This document shows, piece by piece, positions 55,108-64,000 of a stretch of DNA of 64,000 nt. A program made the position numbers and the translations under genes. The stretch covers positions 1 to 64,000 of the forward strand of contig JBHYCS010000021.1 in NCBI GenBank assembly GCA_051861445.1, given 5' to 3'. The notes under the pieces are model-generated. The model did not search any database. It saw only the letters and a list, made by a program, of their open reading frames with translations, and was not told the DNA's origin. How positions within the stretch are numbered: position 1 is the first letter of the stretch; every line of letters starts with the position of its first letter. This DNA is from Parasediminibacterium sp051861445 (GTDB taxonomy: Bacteria > Bacteroidota > Bacteroidia > Chitinophagales > Chitinophagaceae).

Positions 55108-56031
55108 CTAATTTTTAAAAAGCTGTATTAACAATGCTAATTTATCTTTTAGTGTTTTTCGGTCAACAATAAAATCTAAAAAACCATGTTCTACCAAAAA
55201 TTCACTTCTTTGAAATCCTTCTGGTAAATCTTTTTTAATGGTTTCTTTAATTACACGAGGACCTGCAAAACCAATTAGAGCACCTGGTTCTGCAAAATTT
55301 AAATCGCCTAACATGCCAAAACTCGCAGAAATACCACCAAAAGTAGGATCTGTTAATAACGAGAAATAAGGAAGTTTAGCATCGGCAAGTTGAGATAATT
55401 TACCGCTTGTTTTTGCTAACTGCATTAAGCTAAAAGCACTTTCCATCATTCTTGCACCACCACTTTTACTGATAACTAAATAAGGTAATTGATGTTGTAA
55501 ACAATAGTCTACTGCTCTACTAAATTTTTCACCCATTACACTACCAAGGCTTCCTCCAATAAATTCAAAATCCATACAAGCTACCACCAACTCTTCTCCA
55601 TTTACCTTGCCAACAGCAACTCTCATACTATCCTTTAGGTCGGTTTTTGAATGAATTTCATCTAATCTTTTTTGATAGTTTTTTAGATCGGTAAAGTTTA
55701 AAAAATCTTTACTAATTATATTGTCAAATAGTTCGGTATATTGTTGTTCATCAAAAATGATGTCGTAATATTCTTCGCTGCCAATTCTATGGTGGTAATT
55801 ACACTTAGTACATACGTACAAATTTTCTTTTAAATCTGTAGTAGTAGATATAAAATTACATTCAGGGCACTTATTCCATAAACCTTCAGGGGTTTCTTTT
55901 TTATCGGCTGTAGATGTTAAAATTCCTTTTTTTCTACGTTTAAACCAACTTCTTCTTCCACTTTCTTCATGTTGTACTTCTTCTTCTCCAGTTAAATTAT
56001 GCTCAATATCTTCTGTACTTTCTTTTTTCAT
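55108..56031 (-). CDS. accD: Acetyl-CoA carboxylase carboxyltransferase subunit beta
   Basis: AccD and AccA transfer the carboxyl group from carboxybiotin to acetyl-CoA, the first step of fatty-acid synthesis. A zinc ribbon (CPEC and CTKC, near residues 55-80) precedes the crotonase-fold core with GGSLGSVMGEKFSRAVDYC, SKSGGARMMESAFSLMQLAKT, TDPTFGGISASFGMLGD and IGFAGPRVI. I chose the ATG at 56031 (MKKESTED), with 56058 as an alternative; the first 45 residues are acidic and low in homology. Confidence 0.94.
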   Translation of the reverse strand: MKKESTEDIEHNLTGEEEVQHEESGRRSWFKRRKKGILTSTADKKETPEGLWNKCPECNFISTTTDLKENLYVCTKCNYHHRIGSEEYYDIIFDEQQYTELFDNIISKDFLNFTDLKNYQKRLDEIHSKTDLKDSMRVAVGKVNGEELVVACMDFEFIGGSLGSVMGEKFSRAVDYCLQHQLPYLVISKSGGARMMESAFSLMQLAKTSGKLSQLADAKLPYFSLLTDPTFGGISASFGMLGDLNFAEPGALIGFAGPRVIKETIKKDLPEGFQRSEFLVEHGFLDFIVDRKTLKDKLALLIQLFKN

Positions 56032-56163
56032 ATACAAAATAGACTTTTGGGTGGACAAAGATAGCGATATTTTGCTTTTGCACTAAAGGCAACTATTGCT
56101 ATTCGTTTTTTGCATATTACAAATGCAAATTACTATAATAAGAAAAATATATTATATTATATT

Positions 56164-58488
56164 TTATTGAATTGCAATCTCATCAATAAATAACCAAGCA
56201 GGGTTACCTCCACCCACATTTTCCTTTGGTATTTTACCATAATTTTTAACGACAATTTTCACATATCGATAAGTTGATTTAGGAAATTCTCCAATTATTT
56301 TGCCTCCTAATTTCTGAAAAATAACATCCTTCGTTAAATCTTCTTGATATAATTGCTGGAAATTAATCCCATCGATTGAAGCGGAAATAATTACCTCAGA
56401 GGCTGGATAAATCCAACTTTGTTTGCGTTCAAAATTGTACATTACCACCTTTGAAATGGTATCTATTTTTCCCAAATCAATGGTTGCTTCTAGGTCTTTT
56501 CCATTCCAGCCAACCCATTCTACCGATGGGAATTTTTCTTCTGCTGTAATGCCATTTACTAAACCAAAAATACCGCCATTACCAGGATAACTGCTAGATG
56601 GTGGGCTTGTAACAGTATTTTTTTTACCAGTAGCTTTATTTACTTCAAAATATTTGTAATTCCATTTTAAAGGTTTGCCATCTACCATAACACTACTTGC
56701 TGCTGTAGTATAATTGGTAATTAAAATAGGCTTTGTGTATGGTTGTGCAGGTGCACTAAATCCATCGCCTCGAATTGAATAGTAAATACTTGCTTTTGGA
56801 TTGTTGGTTGCTAATTTCCAAAGAATACCATTGTTGTCTTTTGTGGGTAAAATGCTATCGGTAACATCATAATATGCTTTGCTGTAATTTACTTTCCATA
56901 ATTGATAACGCTTAAACTGTTGCATGAGTTTTTCTTGAAACTGCATCCAATTTTTATTTTCTGGTTGTGTCCATAAAGCTTCACTTAGAGCTGATATTCT
57001 AGGGAAAATCATGTATTCTAATTTCGAAGTATTGGTAATGTATTCTGTCCAAACATTGCCTTGTGCACCTACAATTAAAGCTCCTTGTTGAGCGGATAAC
57101 CCATTTGGAATTGGATTATATGCATACACTTTTTCAACGGGTAAATAGCTGCCAATAGTAACAGAATCTTCATTTCTAGTTTGACTATGATCGAAGTAGC
57201 AGTGACTACCTGGTGTCATAATTGCTTGGTGTTGTTGCTGTACCGCTTCAATTCCACCTTTTTCGCCTCGCCAACTCATTACCGTTGCATTAGGTGCCAA
57301 TCCTCCTTCTAAAATTTCATCCCAACCAATTATTTTTTTACCATTGCTATTTACAAATTTTTCTACACGTTGTATAAAATAGCTTTGTAATCCATGTTCA
57401 TCTTTCAAGCTTTTTTCTTTGATTAATTTTTGACAAAACTTTGATTTTTTCCAAGCTTCTTTGGGGCATTCATCGCCACCAATATGAATATAATTACTGG
57501 GAAAAAGTTGCATTACTTCGGTTAAAACATCTTGTATAAAGCTAAATGTAAATTCTGACGGACAAAATACATCTTCAAAAATGCCCCAAGTTTGTTGCAC
57601 TTGTTTACCTTTTTCGCTGCCAAACCAAGCCACATTTTCAGGATGTTTAGTATCTTCTTTAGGAAAACAACTCAATTCAGGATATGCAGCAATAGCAGCA
57701 GATGCATGGCCTGGCATTTCTATTTCTGGAATAATGGTAATGTATCGTTCAGATGCATATTTTACAACACTTTTTATATCTTCTTGCGTGTAAAATCCGC
57801 CATACGTTTTTTGGGTATTTCCTGTGCCAGGATATCTACCAACGGTTGTTCCATTTCTAAATGCACCAACACTTGTAAGTTTCGGATATTTTTTTATTTC
57901 AATTCTCCAACCTTGGTCATCAGTTAAATGCCAATGGAAATAATTCATTTTATGAAGAGCAATAAAATCGATGTATTTTTTAACGTACTCAACTGAAAAA
58001 AAATGTCTGCTCACATCTAAATGCATGCCTCTGTAATTAAACTTTGGTTCGTCGGCTATTTCAACACAAGGAACTGTTAATGCTTTTGCTTTTTTAAGCG
58101 GAAGCAATTGAATAAGCGTTTGCATACCATAAAAAGTGCCTACATAACTATCTCCTTCAATCACAATATTTTTTGGCTGAACCAATAATGAATATTTTCC
58201 TTCGTTAGTTGCTGCAACCAATGTTTTTTTAGTACTGAATGCAATAAAATTAGTAGTTGCTTTTGTAACAGTTTTTAAAGTAAAGCCATAGTACTGTTTT
58301 AGGTATCCATTTATAAAATTAATAGTAGCTTTTTCGCCAGAATCGGTGAATACAAACACAGTTGTTGGAGATATGGTAAAAATGCCTTTTTTCTTTTCTA
58401 CTTTTTGCGGTTGAGGAATAATATGAATGTCTTGTGCATACACATGAAATAGTAATAAAGAAAGTACGGCAGTTAAAATTATTTTCAT
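56164..58488 (-). CDS. GH20 beta-N-acetylhexosaminidase
   Basis: A 774-residue exported enzyme (signal MKIILTAVLSLLLFHVYAQ) that removes terminal N-acetylhexosamine from chitin- or glycan-type chains. An N-terminal GH20b domain precedes the barrel with NYFHWHLTDDQGWRIEI and the catalytic pair Asp339/Glu340 in HIGGDECPKEAW. After the barrel come a chitobiase-type C-terminal domain (about 560-640) and an F5/8 type C-like carbohydrate-binding domain (about 660-774). It stands alone in its transcription direction between bioA and accD. Confidence 0.94.
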   Translation of the reverse strand: MKIILTAVLSLLLFHVYAQDIHIIPQPQKVEKKKGIFTISPTTVFVFTDSGEKATINFINGYLKQYYGFTLKTVTKATTNFIAFSTKKTLVAATNEGKYSLLVQPKNIVIEGDSYVGTFYGMQTLIQLLPLKKAKALTVPCVEIADEPKFNYRGMHLDVSRHFFSVEYVKKYIDFIALHKMNYFHWHLTDDQGWRIEIKKYPKLTSVGAFRNGTTVGRYPGTGNTQKTYGGFYTQEDIKSVVKYASERYITIIPEIEMPGHASAAIAAYPELSCFPKEDTKHPENVAWFGSEKGKQVQQTWGIFEDVFCPSEFTFSFIQDVLTEVMQLFPSNYIHIGGDECPKEAWKKSKFCQKLIKEKSLKDEHGLQSYFIQRVEKFVNSNGKKIIGWDEILEGGLAPNATVMSWRGEKGGIEAVQQQHQAIMTPGSHCYFDHSQTRNEDSVTIGSYLPVEKVYAYNPIPNGLSAQQGALIVGAQGNVWTEYITNTSKLEYMIFPRISALSEALWTQPENKNWMQFQEKLMQQFKRYQLWKVNYSKAYYDVTDSILPTKDNNGILWKLATNNPKASIYYSIRGDGFSAPAQPYTKPILITNYTTAASSVMVDGKPLKWNYKYFEVNKATGKKNTVTSPPSSSYPGNGGIFGLVNGITAEEKFPSVEWVGWNGKDLEATIDLGKIDTISKVVMYNFERKQSWIYPASEVIISASIDGINFQQLYQEDLTKDVIFQKLGGKIIGEFPKSTYRYVKIVVKNYGKIPKENVGGGNPAWLFIDEIAIQ

Positions 58489-58538
58489 AGAATAATACTT
58501 ATTTTCTGTTGAAAAATCAATAACGATTATTGATTGGG

Positions 58539-59822
58539 TTAAATATTTTGAATGAGTTCTTCTAGGAATGAATATACTTTTTGTAATTCAACATCAGTAA
58601 TACAATATGGAGGCATTATATAAACGGTGTTCCCTAAAGGTCTAATATACACACCTTTTTCCAAGGCTTTTTCAGTAATTACATTAGCTATGTTGTTTAA
58701 ATATTCGTCTTTCCCTACCACCACTTCAAATGCTAAAATTGTTCCTAAACAACGAACATTTTTGATGTTGTTATCTGATGAAGTATTATTTGATAAAAAC
58801 GTAGCTGCAAAATTTTTGTTTGCTTGAGAAATATTTTCAATAGCAGTTAAAGTTGGTGTTTGAAGCAATAAATCTAAGCTTGCCAAAGCTGCTGTACAAG
58901 CTAAAGGATTGGCTGTAAACGAATGACCGTGAAAAAATGTTTTTAATTTATCATCGTTTACAAACGCATTGTAAATTTCAGCAGTACAAGCGGTAACTCC
59001 TAAGGCCATTGTTCCTCCTGTTAATCCTTTACTTAGGCAAATAACATCTGGTTTATTGTGTAAATAATTCGACGCAAATAGTTGTCCAGTTCTGCCAAAA
59101 CCAGTCATTACTTCATCTGCAATACAAATAATATTGTTTTGTTTAACGGTGGTTAATAATTCATCCATCAACAAAGCATCGTATATTTTCATTCCACCGG
59201 CACCTTGTACCAACGGTTCGTAAATAAACGCTGCTATTTCATCTGCCTGCTTTTGGATAACATTTTTTAGTTGTTGAATATTGTCTGAGGTTGGTGTATC
59301 AATAACAATTATCTCAAATAATTTATCATGAAATGCCAATGTAAAAACACTTCTATCGCTTACACTCATCGCTCCAAAAGTATCACCATGGTATGCATCT
59401 TTAAAAGCTACAATTTTGGTTCGTTTATTTTGTTTGTCCAAATTCCACCAATATTGCAATGCCATTTTTAATGCCACTTCTGTTGCAGTACTTCCATTAT
59501 CGCTGTAAAATATTTTTTCGAATTTATTGGGTAAAATAGGTAATAAACGTTCAGCCAAACTTACAGCAGGTTCATGTGTAAAGCCTGCAAAAATTACTTG
59601 TTCTAGTGTAAGTGCTTGTTGGTAAATTTTTTCAGCAATATAAGTATTTGCATGACCATGTAAAGTAACCCACCAACTGCTAATTGCGTCGATGTAGGCT
59701 TTTCCTTGTTCATCAAACAACAATGTTTTCTCACCTTTAACAATTGGTATTGGTGCTTTACGGCCTTTTTGTGGAGTAAATGGATGCCATACTACAGCAA
59801 AATCTCTTTCTTGCAATGTCAT
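58539..59822 (-). CDS. bioA: Adenosylmethionine-8-amino-7-oxononanoate aminotransferase
   Basis: BioA makes 7,8-diaminopelargonate for biotin synthesis. The 427-residue class III aminotransferase opens VVWHPFTPQKGR, has ISSWWVTLHGHANTYIAEKI, YSDNGSTATEVALKMALQYWW and AYHGDTFGAMSVSDR, and the PLP lysine lies in ICLSKGLTGGTMALG. WHPFTP and SSWWV are diagnostic for BioA among close relatives. A TACATTTG element at 59835-59828 (minus) lies just before its ATG. Other bio genes are not in the window. Confidence 0.95.
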   Translation of the reverse strand: MTLQERDFAVVWHPFTPQKGRKAPIPIVKGEKTLLFDEQGKAYIDAISSWWVTLHGHANTYIAEKIYQQALTLEQVIFAGFTHEPAVSLAERLLPILPNKFEKIFYSDNGSTATEVALKMALQYWWNLDKQNKRTKIVAFKDAYHGDTFGAMSVSDRSVFTLAFHDKLFEIIVIDTPTSDNIQQLKNVIQKQADEIAAFIYEPLVQGAGGMKIYDALLMDELLTTVKQNNIICIADEVMTGFGRTGQLFASNYLHNKPDVICLSKGLTGGTMALGVTACTAEIYNAFVNDDKLKTFFHGHSFTANPLACTAALASLDLLLQTPTLTAIENISQANKNFAATFLSNNTSSDNNIKNVRCLGTILAFEVVVGKDEYLNNIANVITEKALEKGVYIRPLGNTVYIMPPYCITDVELQKVYSFLEELIQNI

Positions 59823-59873
59823 AAAAGCAAATGTAGTTTAACCTAAGATTAGTTGGTACTTACAAAACATAAA

Positions 59874-59904
59874 AAAGCCATTCTGAATAATTCAAAATGG
59901 CTTT
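59874..59904 (-). terminator. Terminator of the small outer-membrane protein gene
   Basis: AAAGCCATT (59874-59882) and AATGGCTTT (59896-59904), with additional pairing TGAA/TTCA inside, followed on the minus strand by T residues. Confidence 0.75.
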
Positions 59905-59926
59905 ACAATAAAATTAAAAAGTGCTA

Positions 59927-60409
59927 CTAAAAGGCATAACGTATACCAAAGCCGCCCCAACCTCCTTCAAAATAAGAATAACCAATAAGGTTAAAAGATG
60001 GCTGCCAATCGATACTAATATTTAAAGGAATGTTTTTTATTTTATAATCCAATCCTAAAACACCATCAATACCAATAGCAATTCCATTGTTTCTAGTTGG
60101 GTAATTATTTTTCCATTTATCGCTCCAAACACCAATATGTGCACCAGGTCCTATATACCATTTTAGTCCATCTACATTGTTTATATCGCCGTGAATTTCA
60201 TATAAACCTGTAAGCCTCATTCCATCTTCATGAAAATATCCTAAACCCTCTAAAGCAACATTGCTTTTAGTGAAGTGTTTTATTGAAATTGCACCCGGAT
60301 ATGCTTTTACGCCTAAAGCGGTTTTGTAACTACTGCTCATATTTTGGGCGTTTGTTACTTGTATAGTTACAAAAAGAATAAAAGTTAGAATTGCTGTTTT
60401 TTTCATCAT
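59927..60409 (-). CDS. Small predicted outer-membrane protein
   Basis: A 160-residue protein with a signal peptide (MMKKTAILTFILFVTIQVTNAQ) and an eight-strand-like barrel pattern: ALGVKAYPGAISIKHF, VALEGLGYFHEDGMRLTGLYEIHG, WYIGPGAHIGVW, GIAIGIDGVLGLDYKI and a last strand GGFGIRYAF ending in Phe. The glycine-aromatic pattern resembles small OmpA-like barrels. No function can be given. It is 84 bases from the upstream secreted protein on the same strand. Confidence 0.7.
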   Translation of the reverse strand: MMKKTAILTFILFVTIQVTNAQNMSSSYKTALGVKAYPGAISIKHFTKSNVALEGLGYFHEDGMRLTGLYEIHGDINNVDGLKWYIGPGAHIGVWSDKWKNNYPTRNNGIAIGIDGVLGLDYKIKNIPLNISIDWQPSFNLIGYSYFEGGWGGFGIRYAF

Positions 60410-60493
60410 AAATTTGTTTGATTACCACCTGTTAAAATCATGCCAAACAAATTATAGAGATTGAATAAAGATTTAAAATGATTCTTACGTAGT

Positions 60494-61315
60494 TTATTGA
60501 TATTGGTAAACGACTTTGCCAGAAAATTGCTTTTGTTTGTTAAAACATTCTTCGGCTTGCTTTAGTCCGTTTGGCAAATAGGTGGTTAACCATATTAAGT
60601 AATTACCAGCTTTTGTAGTTTGAATTGTTTTTATAACCCTACCATTATTATCGTACTCAAACACAAAATCTGGCAATAATTTTTTTGCCAAAGAGTTATA
60701 TTTTACCACGTCGGTTAAAGCATTTTTTTCGTTATAATAATAGTAAAAGGTTTCCATTGTTTTATTGTTTCGCTTCCATTGTTCTTCTGCAACATTTCCT
60801 TTTTCGTCTAAAACAAAAGCTACTATCATAGTATCTTTTCCATTTTTAATTTTACGCATTTGAATAGGTTTTTGCTGTTGATTATATACCCATTCATGCA
60901 CTTCAATATTGCTAAAATTTACTGCTGTATCTATACTACTTGTTGTAATACTAGCAATTTGTTGTTGACTATTATAAGCATAGTTTGTAGTTACGATTAT
61001 TTTTGAATTATCTTGAATAGAAGAGGTTAATAAATTGTTGGTGTAAGTATTGGTAATTACTTGCTTCCTTTTGTTGATAATAGTTGTAGTTACCATCTTT
61101 TTTCCATCGTTGCTTATATCTTGTTCAACTTCAAAATTTTCAATTACTTCATTGTTAGAATTATAATTAATGGCGTTTACTTTTTTTATTTTATTTAATC
61201 GCATCAATTTGTATTGCTCTGCACTTTGTTGTTGTGCAACAATTTCGTTGAAATAGTATTGGGCAAAAACTTGGTTAAATGAACATGCAAAAACGAATAG
61301 GCAAACCAATTTCAT
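60494..61315 (-). CDS. Secreted protein with YD-like repeats
   Basis: A 273-residue exported protein (signal MKLVCLFVFACSFNQVFAQ). Its body is made of short beta-hairpin units with Tyr/Asn-rich turns: TTNYAYNSQQQIASITTS, HEWVYNQQQKPIQMRKIK, FEYDNNGRVIKTIQT. These recall RHS/YD repeats but are too few for a shell, and no toxin domain follows. A clear promoter (TTTG-N22-TACATTTG) lies in front, overlapping the previous terminator. Function unknown. Confidence 0.65.
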   Translation of the reverse strand: MKLVCLFVFACSFNQVFAQYYFNEIVAQQQSAEQYKLMRLNKIKKVNAINYNSNNEVIENFEVEQDISNDGKKMVTTTIINKRKQVITNTYTNNLLTSSIQDNSKIIVTTNYAYNSQQQIASITTSSIDTAVNFSNIEVHEWVYNQQQKPIQMRKIKNGKDTMIVAFVLDEKGNVAEEQWKRNNKTMETFYYYYNEKNALTDVVKYNSLAKKLLPDFVFEYDNNGRVIKTIQTTKAGNYLIWLTTYLPNGLKQAEECFNKQKQFSGKVVYQYQ

Positions 61316-61332
61316 AATGAGCTTAATTTTTT

Positions 61333-61366
61333 CAAATGTAGATACTTGGATAATTAAAAAAACAAA
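61333..61366 (-). promoter_or_regulatory. Putative promoter of the YD-like secreted protein gene
   Basis: On the minus strand, TTTG (61366-61363), a 22-base spacer and TACATTTG (61340-61333), ending 17 bases before the ATG. The -33 box is the end of the T run of the preceding terminator. Confidence 0.55.
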
Positions 61367-61403
61367 AAAGGATTATTTCTACTGATAGAAATAATCCTTT
61401 TTT
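61364..61403 (-). terminator. Terminator of the aspartate-type aminotransferase gene
   Basis: Perfect 18-base arms (61364-61381 and 61386-61403) around CTGA, with a T6 run on the minus strand. Confidence 0.88.
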
Positions 61404-61422
61404 AAGTATTGATTGAAGAAAA

Positions 61423-62613
61423 CTATTTTAAAGTGGCTAGTGCAGCAGCAATTCTTGCCCAAGCTTTTTCAATGTTTTGCATACTGTTAGCAAATGAAAA
61501 ACGTACGCAATTAGGCTCGCCAAAAGCATCTCCCATTACACTAGATACATGAGCGGTGTTTAATAAAAACATACTAAAATCGACAGCATTGTTAATTGTT
61601 TCTGTACCATTTGATTTTCCGTAATAAGCACTTACATCTGGGAAAATGTAAAATGCTCCTTCCGGTTCAAAGCATTTAAAACCAGGAATTGTTTTTACCA
61701 ATTCTAAGGTTTTAGTTCTTCTACGTGTAAATTCTTCTGTCATTTCAAAAGTTGGCTTTAAGTCTGTTGTTAAAGCAACTACACCTGCCTTTTGAGTGAT
61801 AGAACATGTTCCACTTGTAAATTGACCTTGTAGTTTTTCACAAGCTTTTGCAATTGTTGTATTAGCAGCAATGTATCCTAATCTCCAACCTGTCATAGCA
61901 AAGCCTTTACTTAAACCATTGATTAATACAATTCTGTCTTTTAAATCATCGAATTGAGCAATGCTTTCATGTGCTCCTGTAAAGTTGATATACTCATAAA
62001 TTTCATCTGATAAGATAATAATTTGAGGATATTTTCTAAACACTTCTGCCAAAGCAGCTAATTCTGATTTACTGTAAACCGCTCCTGATGGATTACAAGG
62101 AGAAGAAAACATGAATACCTTTGTTTTTGGAGTAATGGCTGCTTCTAATTGTGCAGGCGTTACTTTAAAACCAGTTTCTAAACCACAATGAATTTCTACT
62201 ACTTTTCCACGAGCAATTTTTACCAATTCACTATAAGTAACCCAATATGGTGTAGGAATTACTACTTCATCGTTTTCATCTACCAAAGCCAAAATTGCAT
62301 TGGCTAAACTTTGTTTTGCACCAGTTGATGTAACAATATTTTCTGGTTTATAATCTAAATTATTATCACGTTTTAATTTAGTACAAACGGCTTCTCTTAA
62401 ATCTAAATAGCCAGAAACAGGCGTGTAATGACTAAAATTGTCATTGATAGCTTTAATGGCGGCATCTTTAATGTGTTGAGGAGTATCAAAATCTGGTTCA
62501 CCCAAGCTAAGGTCAATAACATCGATACCTTGAGCTCTTAATTCACGACCCAATTTGGCCATTTTTAGTGTTTCCGGTTCAGCGAAACGATCTAATAAAG
62601 AAGATAATTGCAT
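61423..62613 (-). CDS. Class I PLP aminotransferase, aspartate aminotransferase type
   Basis: A 396-residue enzyme of aminotransferase subgroup I-gamma, which usually transfers the amino group of aspartate to 2-oxoglutarate. It shows DLSLGEPDFDTP at the N terminus, STGAKQSLANAILAL, FSSPCNPSGAVYS, and the PLP lysine in LINGLSKGFAMTGWRLGYIA. A late arginine in CVRFSFANS would bind the substrate carboxylate. The length is normal. Prephenate or aromatic substrates are possible in this subgroup. Confidence 0.92.
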   Translation of the reverse strand: MQLSSLLDRFAEPETLKMAKLGRELRAQGIDVIDLSLGEPDFDTPQHIKDAAIKAINDNFSHYTPVSGYLDLREAVCTKLKRDNNLDYKPENIVTSTGAKQSLANAILALVDENDEVVIPTPYWVTYSELVKIARGKVVEIHCGLETGFKVTPAQLEAAITPKTKVFMFSSPCNPSGAVYSKSELAALAEVFRKYPQIIILSDEIYEYINFTGAHESIAQFDDLKDRIVLINGLSKGFAMTGWRLGYIAANTTIAKACEKLQGQFTSGTCSITQKAGVVALTTDLKPTFEMTEEFTRRRTKTLELVKTIPGFKCFEPEGAFYIFPDVSAYYGKSNGTETINNAVDFSMFLLNTAHVSSVMGDAFGEPNCVRFSFANSMQNIEKAWARIAAALATLK

Positions 62614-62899
62614 GATTTGTACGTATTAATTTTTGCGAGTGCAAAATAACGGCATTCATACTATAATTAGTGAAGTTTTTATACAATTGAATTTTTCGTA
62701 ATTTTTTTTTAACAAAATTCAAATATGTTTAAATAAACCTGATGATTTGCAGCTAGCTATTTATTCCATTAGTTAAATAAATCAGTACATCAAGCTACAA
62801 AATCTATATTTTGGTTACCTCACAGTACAGGATACTTCTGTGCATTTGCTTATTTACATTCGAACAATTTTTTAATATCTGCTAAATATTGCTATTGTC
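62614..62899. other. Divergent intergenic region upstream of the GH51 gene
   Basis: 286 bases that should hold promoters for the aminotransferase (minus) and GH51 (plus). I see GTTTA-AA-TAAAC and a CACAG...CTGTG pair, but no copy of the GTGT-N7-ACAC palindrome and no clear TAnnTTTG. Confidence 0.45.
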
Positions 62900-64000
62900 A
62901 TGTTGAAATTCAAATTGCTATTTTGTATCATTTCACTTTTTTCTATCCTAAATGTTCAAGCACAAAACAATGTATTTACTATCAAAGTAAATGAACCTAA
63001 ATCTTTGATACAGCCTACCATGTGGGGCGTTTTTTTTGAAGATATAAATATGGGTGCAGATGGTGGTTTGTATGCAGAATTGGTAAAAAATCGTTCGTTC
63101 GAATTTGCAAATCCATTAATGGGATGGAAAGAACTGCGACAAGCAGGAAGTAGTATTTTAATTATCAATAGAAACCAACAAAATCACCCAAATCCAAGAT
63201 TTGCAAGAATTAGTAACTTGAATGTAAACAAACCTTATACATTAATTAATGAAGGCTTTAGAGGTATGGGAATAAAACAAAATAATGGCTACGATTTTTC
63301 TATTTGGGCTCAACTAAAAAAAGGGAAAAACTGTGTAGTAACGATAGAATTGGTTACCAATACGGGTGAAAAAATAGCCTCATCGAACTTAACAATTAAT
63401 GATACTACATGGAAACAATACAATATACAATTTACAGCCAATGCCACTGAGCCTAAAGCCAAACTTCAACTTAGTTTTAGTGGAGAAATGGTGGTAGACA
63501 TAGATATGATTTCATTATTTCCACAAGATACTTGGAAGAAAAGACCCAAAGGCTTAAGAGCTGATCTGGTGCAATTATTAGCAGACATGAAACCTGGTTT
63601 TGTGCGTTTTCCTGGTGGATGTATTGTAGAAGGAAGAGACTTGGTAAATAGATACCAATGGAAGAAAACGGTAGGAAAAATTGAAGAAAGAGAAGTAATG
63701 ATTAATAGATGGAATACAGAATTTGCTCATCGATTAACGCCAGATTATTATCAAACTTTTGGATTGGGCTTTTTCGAATATTTTCAAATGTCAGAAGATA
63801 TAGGTGCAGAACCATTACCTATTTTGAATTGTGGAATGGCTTGTCAATTTAATACTGCAGAAGTTGTTGCTGCTGAAGCTTTAGATCCTTACATACAAGA
63901 TGCATTAGATTTAATTGAATTTGCAAATGGAAATACAAATACAAAATGGGGAAAATTAAGAGCCGATTTAGGGCATCCTGAACCTTTTAACTTGAAGTTT
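62900..64000 (+). CDS. GH51 alpha-L-arabinofuranosidase, 3' end beyond the window
   Basis: An open reading frame from an ATG at 62900 continues without a stop to the window edge (367 codons). The signal peptide (MLKFKLLFCIISLFSILNVQAQ) is followed by IQPTMWGVFFEDINMGADGGLYAELVKNRSFEF, the GH51 opening. A carbohydrate-binding-like beta-sandwich lies at about residues 105-210 (GYDFSIWAQLKKGKN to DIDMISLF). The barrel then resumes with FVRFPGGCIVEGRDLVNRYQWK. The catalytic acid and nucleophile lie past the edge. It would release L-arabinose for the operon at 32205-39279. Confidence 0.92.
   Translation, partial: MLKFKLLFCIISLFSILNVQAQNNVFTIKVNEPKSLIQPTMWGVFFEDINMGADGGLYAELVKNRSFEFANPLMGWKELRQAGSSILIINRNQQNHPNPRFARISNLNVNKPYTLINEGFRGMGIKQNNGYDFSIWAQLKKGKNCVVTIELVTNTGEKIASSNLTINDTTWKQYNIQFTANATEPKAKLQLSFSGEMVVDIDMISLFPQDTWKKRPKGLRADLVQLLADMKPGFVRFPGGCIVEGRDLVNRYQWKKTVGKIEEREVMINRWNTEFAHRLTPDYYQTFGLGFFEYFQMSEDIGAEPLPILNCGMACQFNTAEVVAAEALDPYIQDALDLIEFANGNTNTKWGKLRADLGHPEPFNLKF

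Noticed and set aside
60494..61315. YD-like repeats as a polymorphic toxin or RHS system
   Set aside because: Only a few repeat-like units in 273 residues, no RHS core motif, no toxin domain and no immunity gene.
1..64000. CRISPR arrays, restriction-modification, toxin-antitoxin or other defence modules
   Set aside because: No regularly spaced direct repeats and no recognisable nuclease, methylase, toxin or antiphage proteins were seen in reading the window.

Overview
The window is AT-rich chromosomal DNA from a member of the Bacteroidota, most likely the Chitinophagaceae or a near relative (inference). The grounds are Bacteroidota-typical families (DUF6089, DUF3667, GLPGLI protein beside an outer-membrane beta-barrel, SusA-like GH13, LytS/LytTR pair), no clear Shine-Dalgarno sites, and several start regions carrying the phylum's TAnnTTTG -7 element. 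I see no rRNA, tRNA, CRISPR array, insertion sequence, prophage or plasmid module.

Layout. 91-4519 (minus): nucleotide-sugar and surface-polysaccharide genes (DegT aminotransferase, ugd, UDP-glucuronate decarboxylase, rmlD). 4658-7495 (minus): uvrA. 7812-15307 (plus): ECF sigma factor, DUF6089 outer-membrane protein, polyphosphate kinase overlapping an exopolyphosphatase, panB, and a LytS/LytTR two-component pair. 15318-27186: holA, then a storage and alpha-glucan cluster (GH13 amylase, MFS transporter, glgC, glgA, a divergent sugar transporter with ROK glucokinase, and glgB). 27304-31550 (plus): large outer-membrane barrel with a GLPGLI protein, then a small lipoprotein. 31536-39279 (minus): coaE and a compact L-arabinose operon araB-araD-mro-GH127-araA, with a palindrome-bearing promoter and a strong terminator. 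39349-45573 (minus): small membrane protein, DUF3667, mazG and a 1253-residue membrane histidine kinase. 45661-48875 (minus): uxuA, DUF6580 membrane protein, manA. 48904-54419 (plus): YraN, a frameshifted acyltransferase, XerD-like recombinase, GAF histidine kinase, Rrf2 regulator and an outer-membrane protein. 54620-62613 (minus): smpB, accD, GH20 hexosaminidase, bioA, two secreted proteins and an aspartate-type aminotransferase. 62900-64000 (plus): the first 367 codons of a GH51 alpha-L-arabinofuranosidase, cut by the window edge.

How it works together. GH51 and GH127 would release L-arabinose from plant-type glycans. Mutarotase, AraA, AraB and AraD would convert it to D-xylulose 5-phosphate. 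The GH13 enzyme, two MFS transporters and glucokinase would bring in maltodextrin-derived sugar and glucose, with GlgC, GlgA and GlgB storing surplus as glycogen. Ppk1 and the exopolyphosphatase handle a phosphate/energy store. No arabinose transporter or recognisable arabinose repressor lies in the window.

I did not find a convincing wholly new system. The best leads are non-coding: a GTGT-N7-ACAC palindrome shared by the araB and MFS/GH13 promoters, a set of palindromes between glgB and the outer-membrane barrel gene, promoters whose -33 box is built into the preceding gene's terminator, and a two-copy interspersed repeat. Protein-level leads are a UvrA and a ROK kinase lacking usual zinc cysteines, a very large histidine kinase coupled to mazG, and a probable one-base deletion in an acyltransferase gene.
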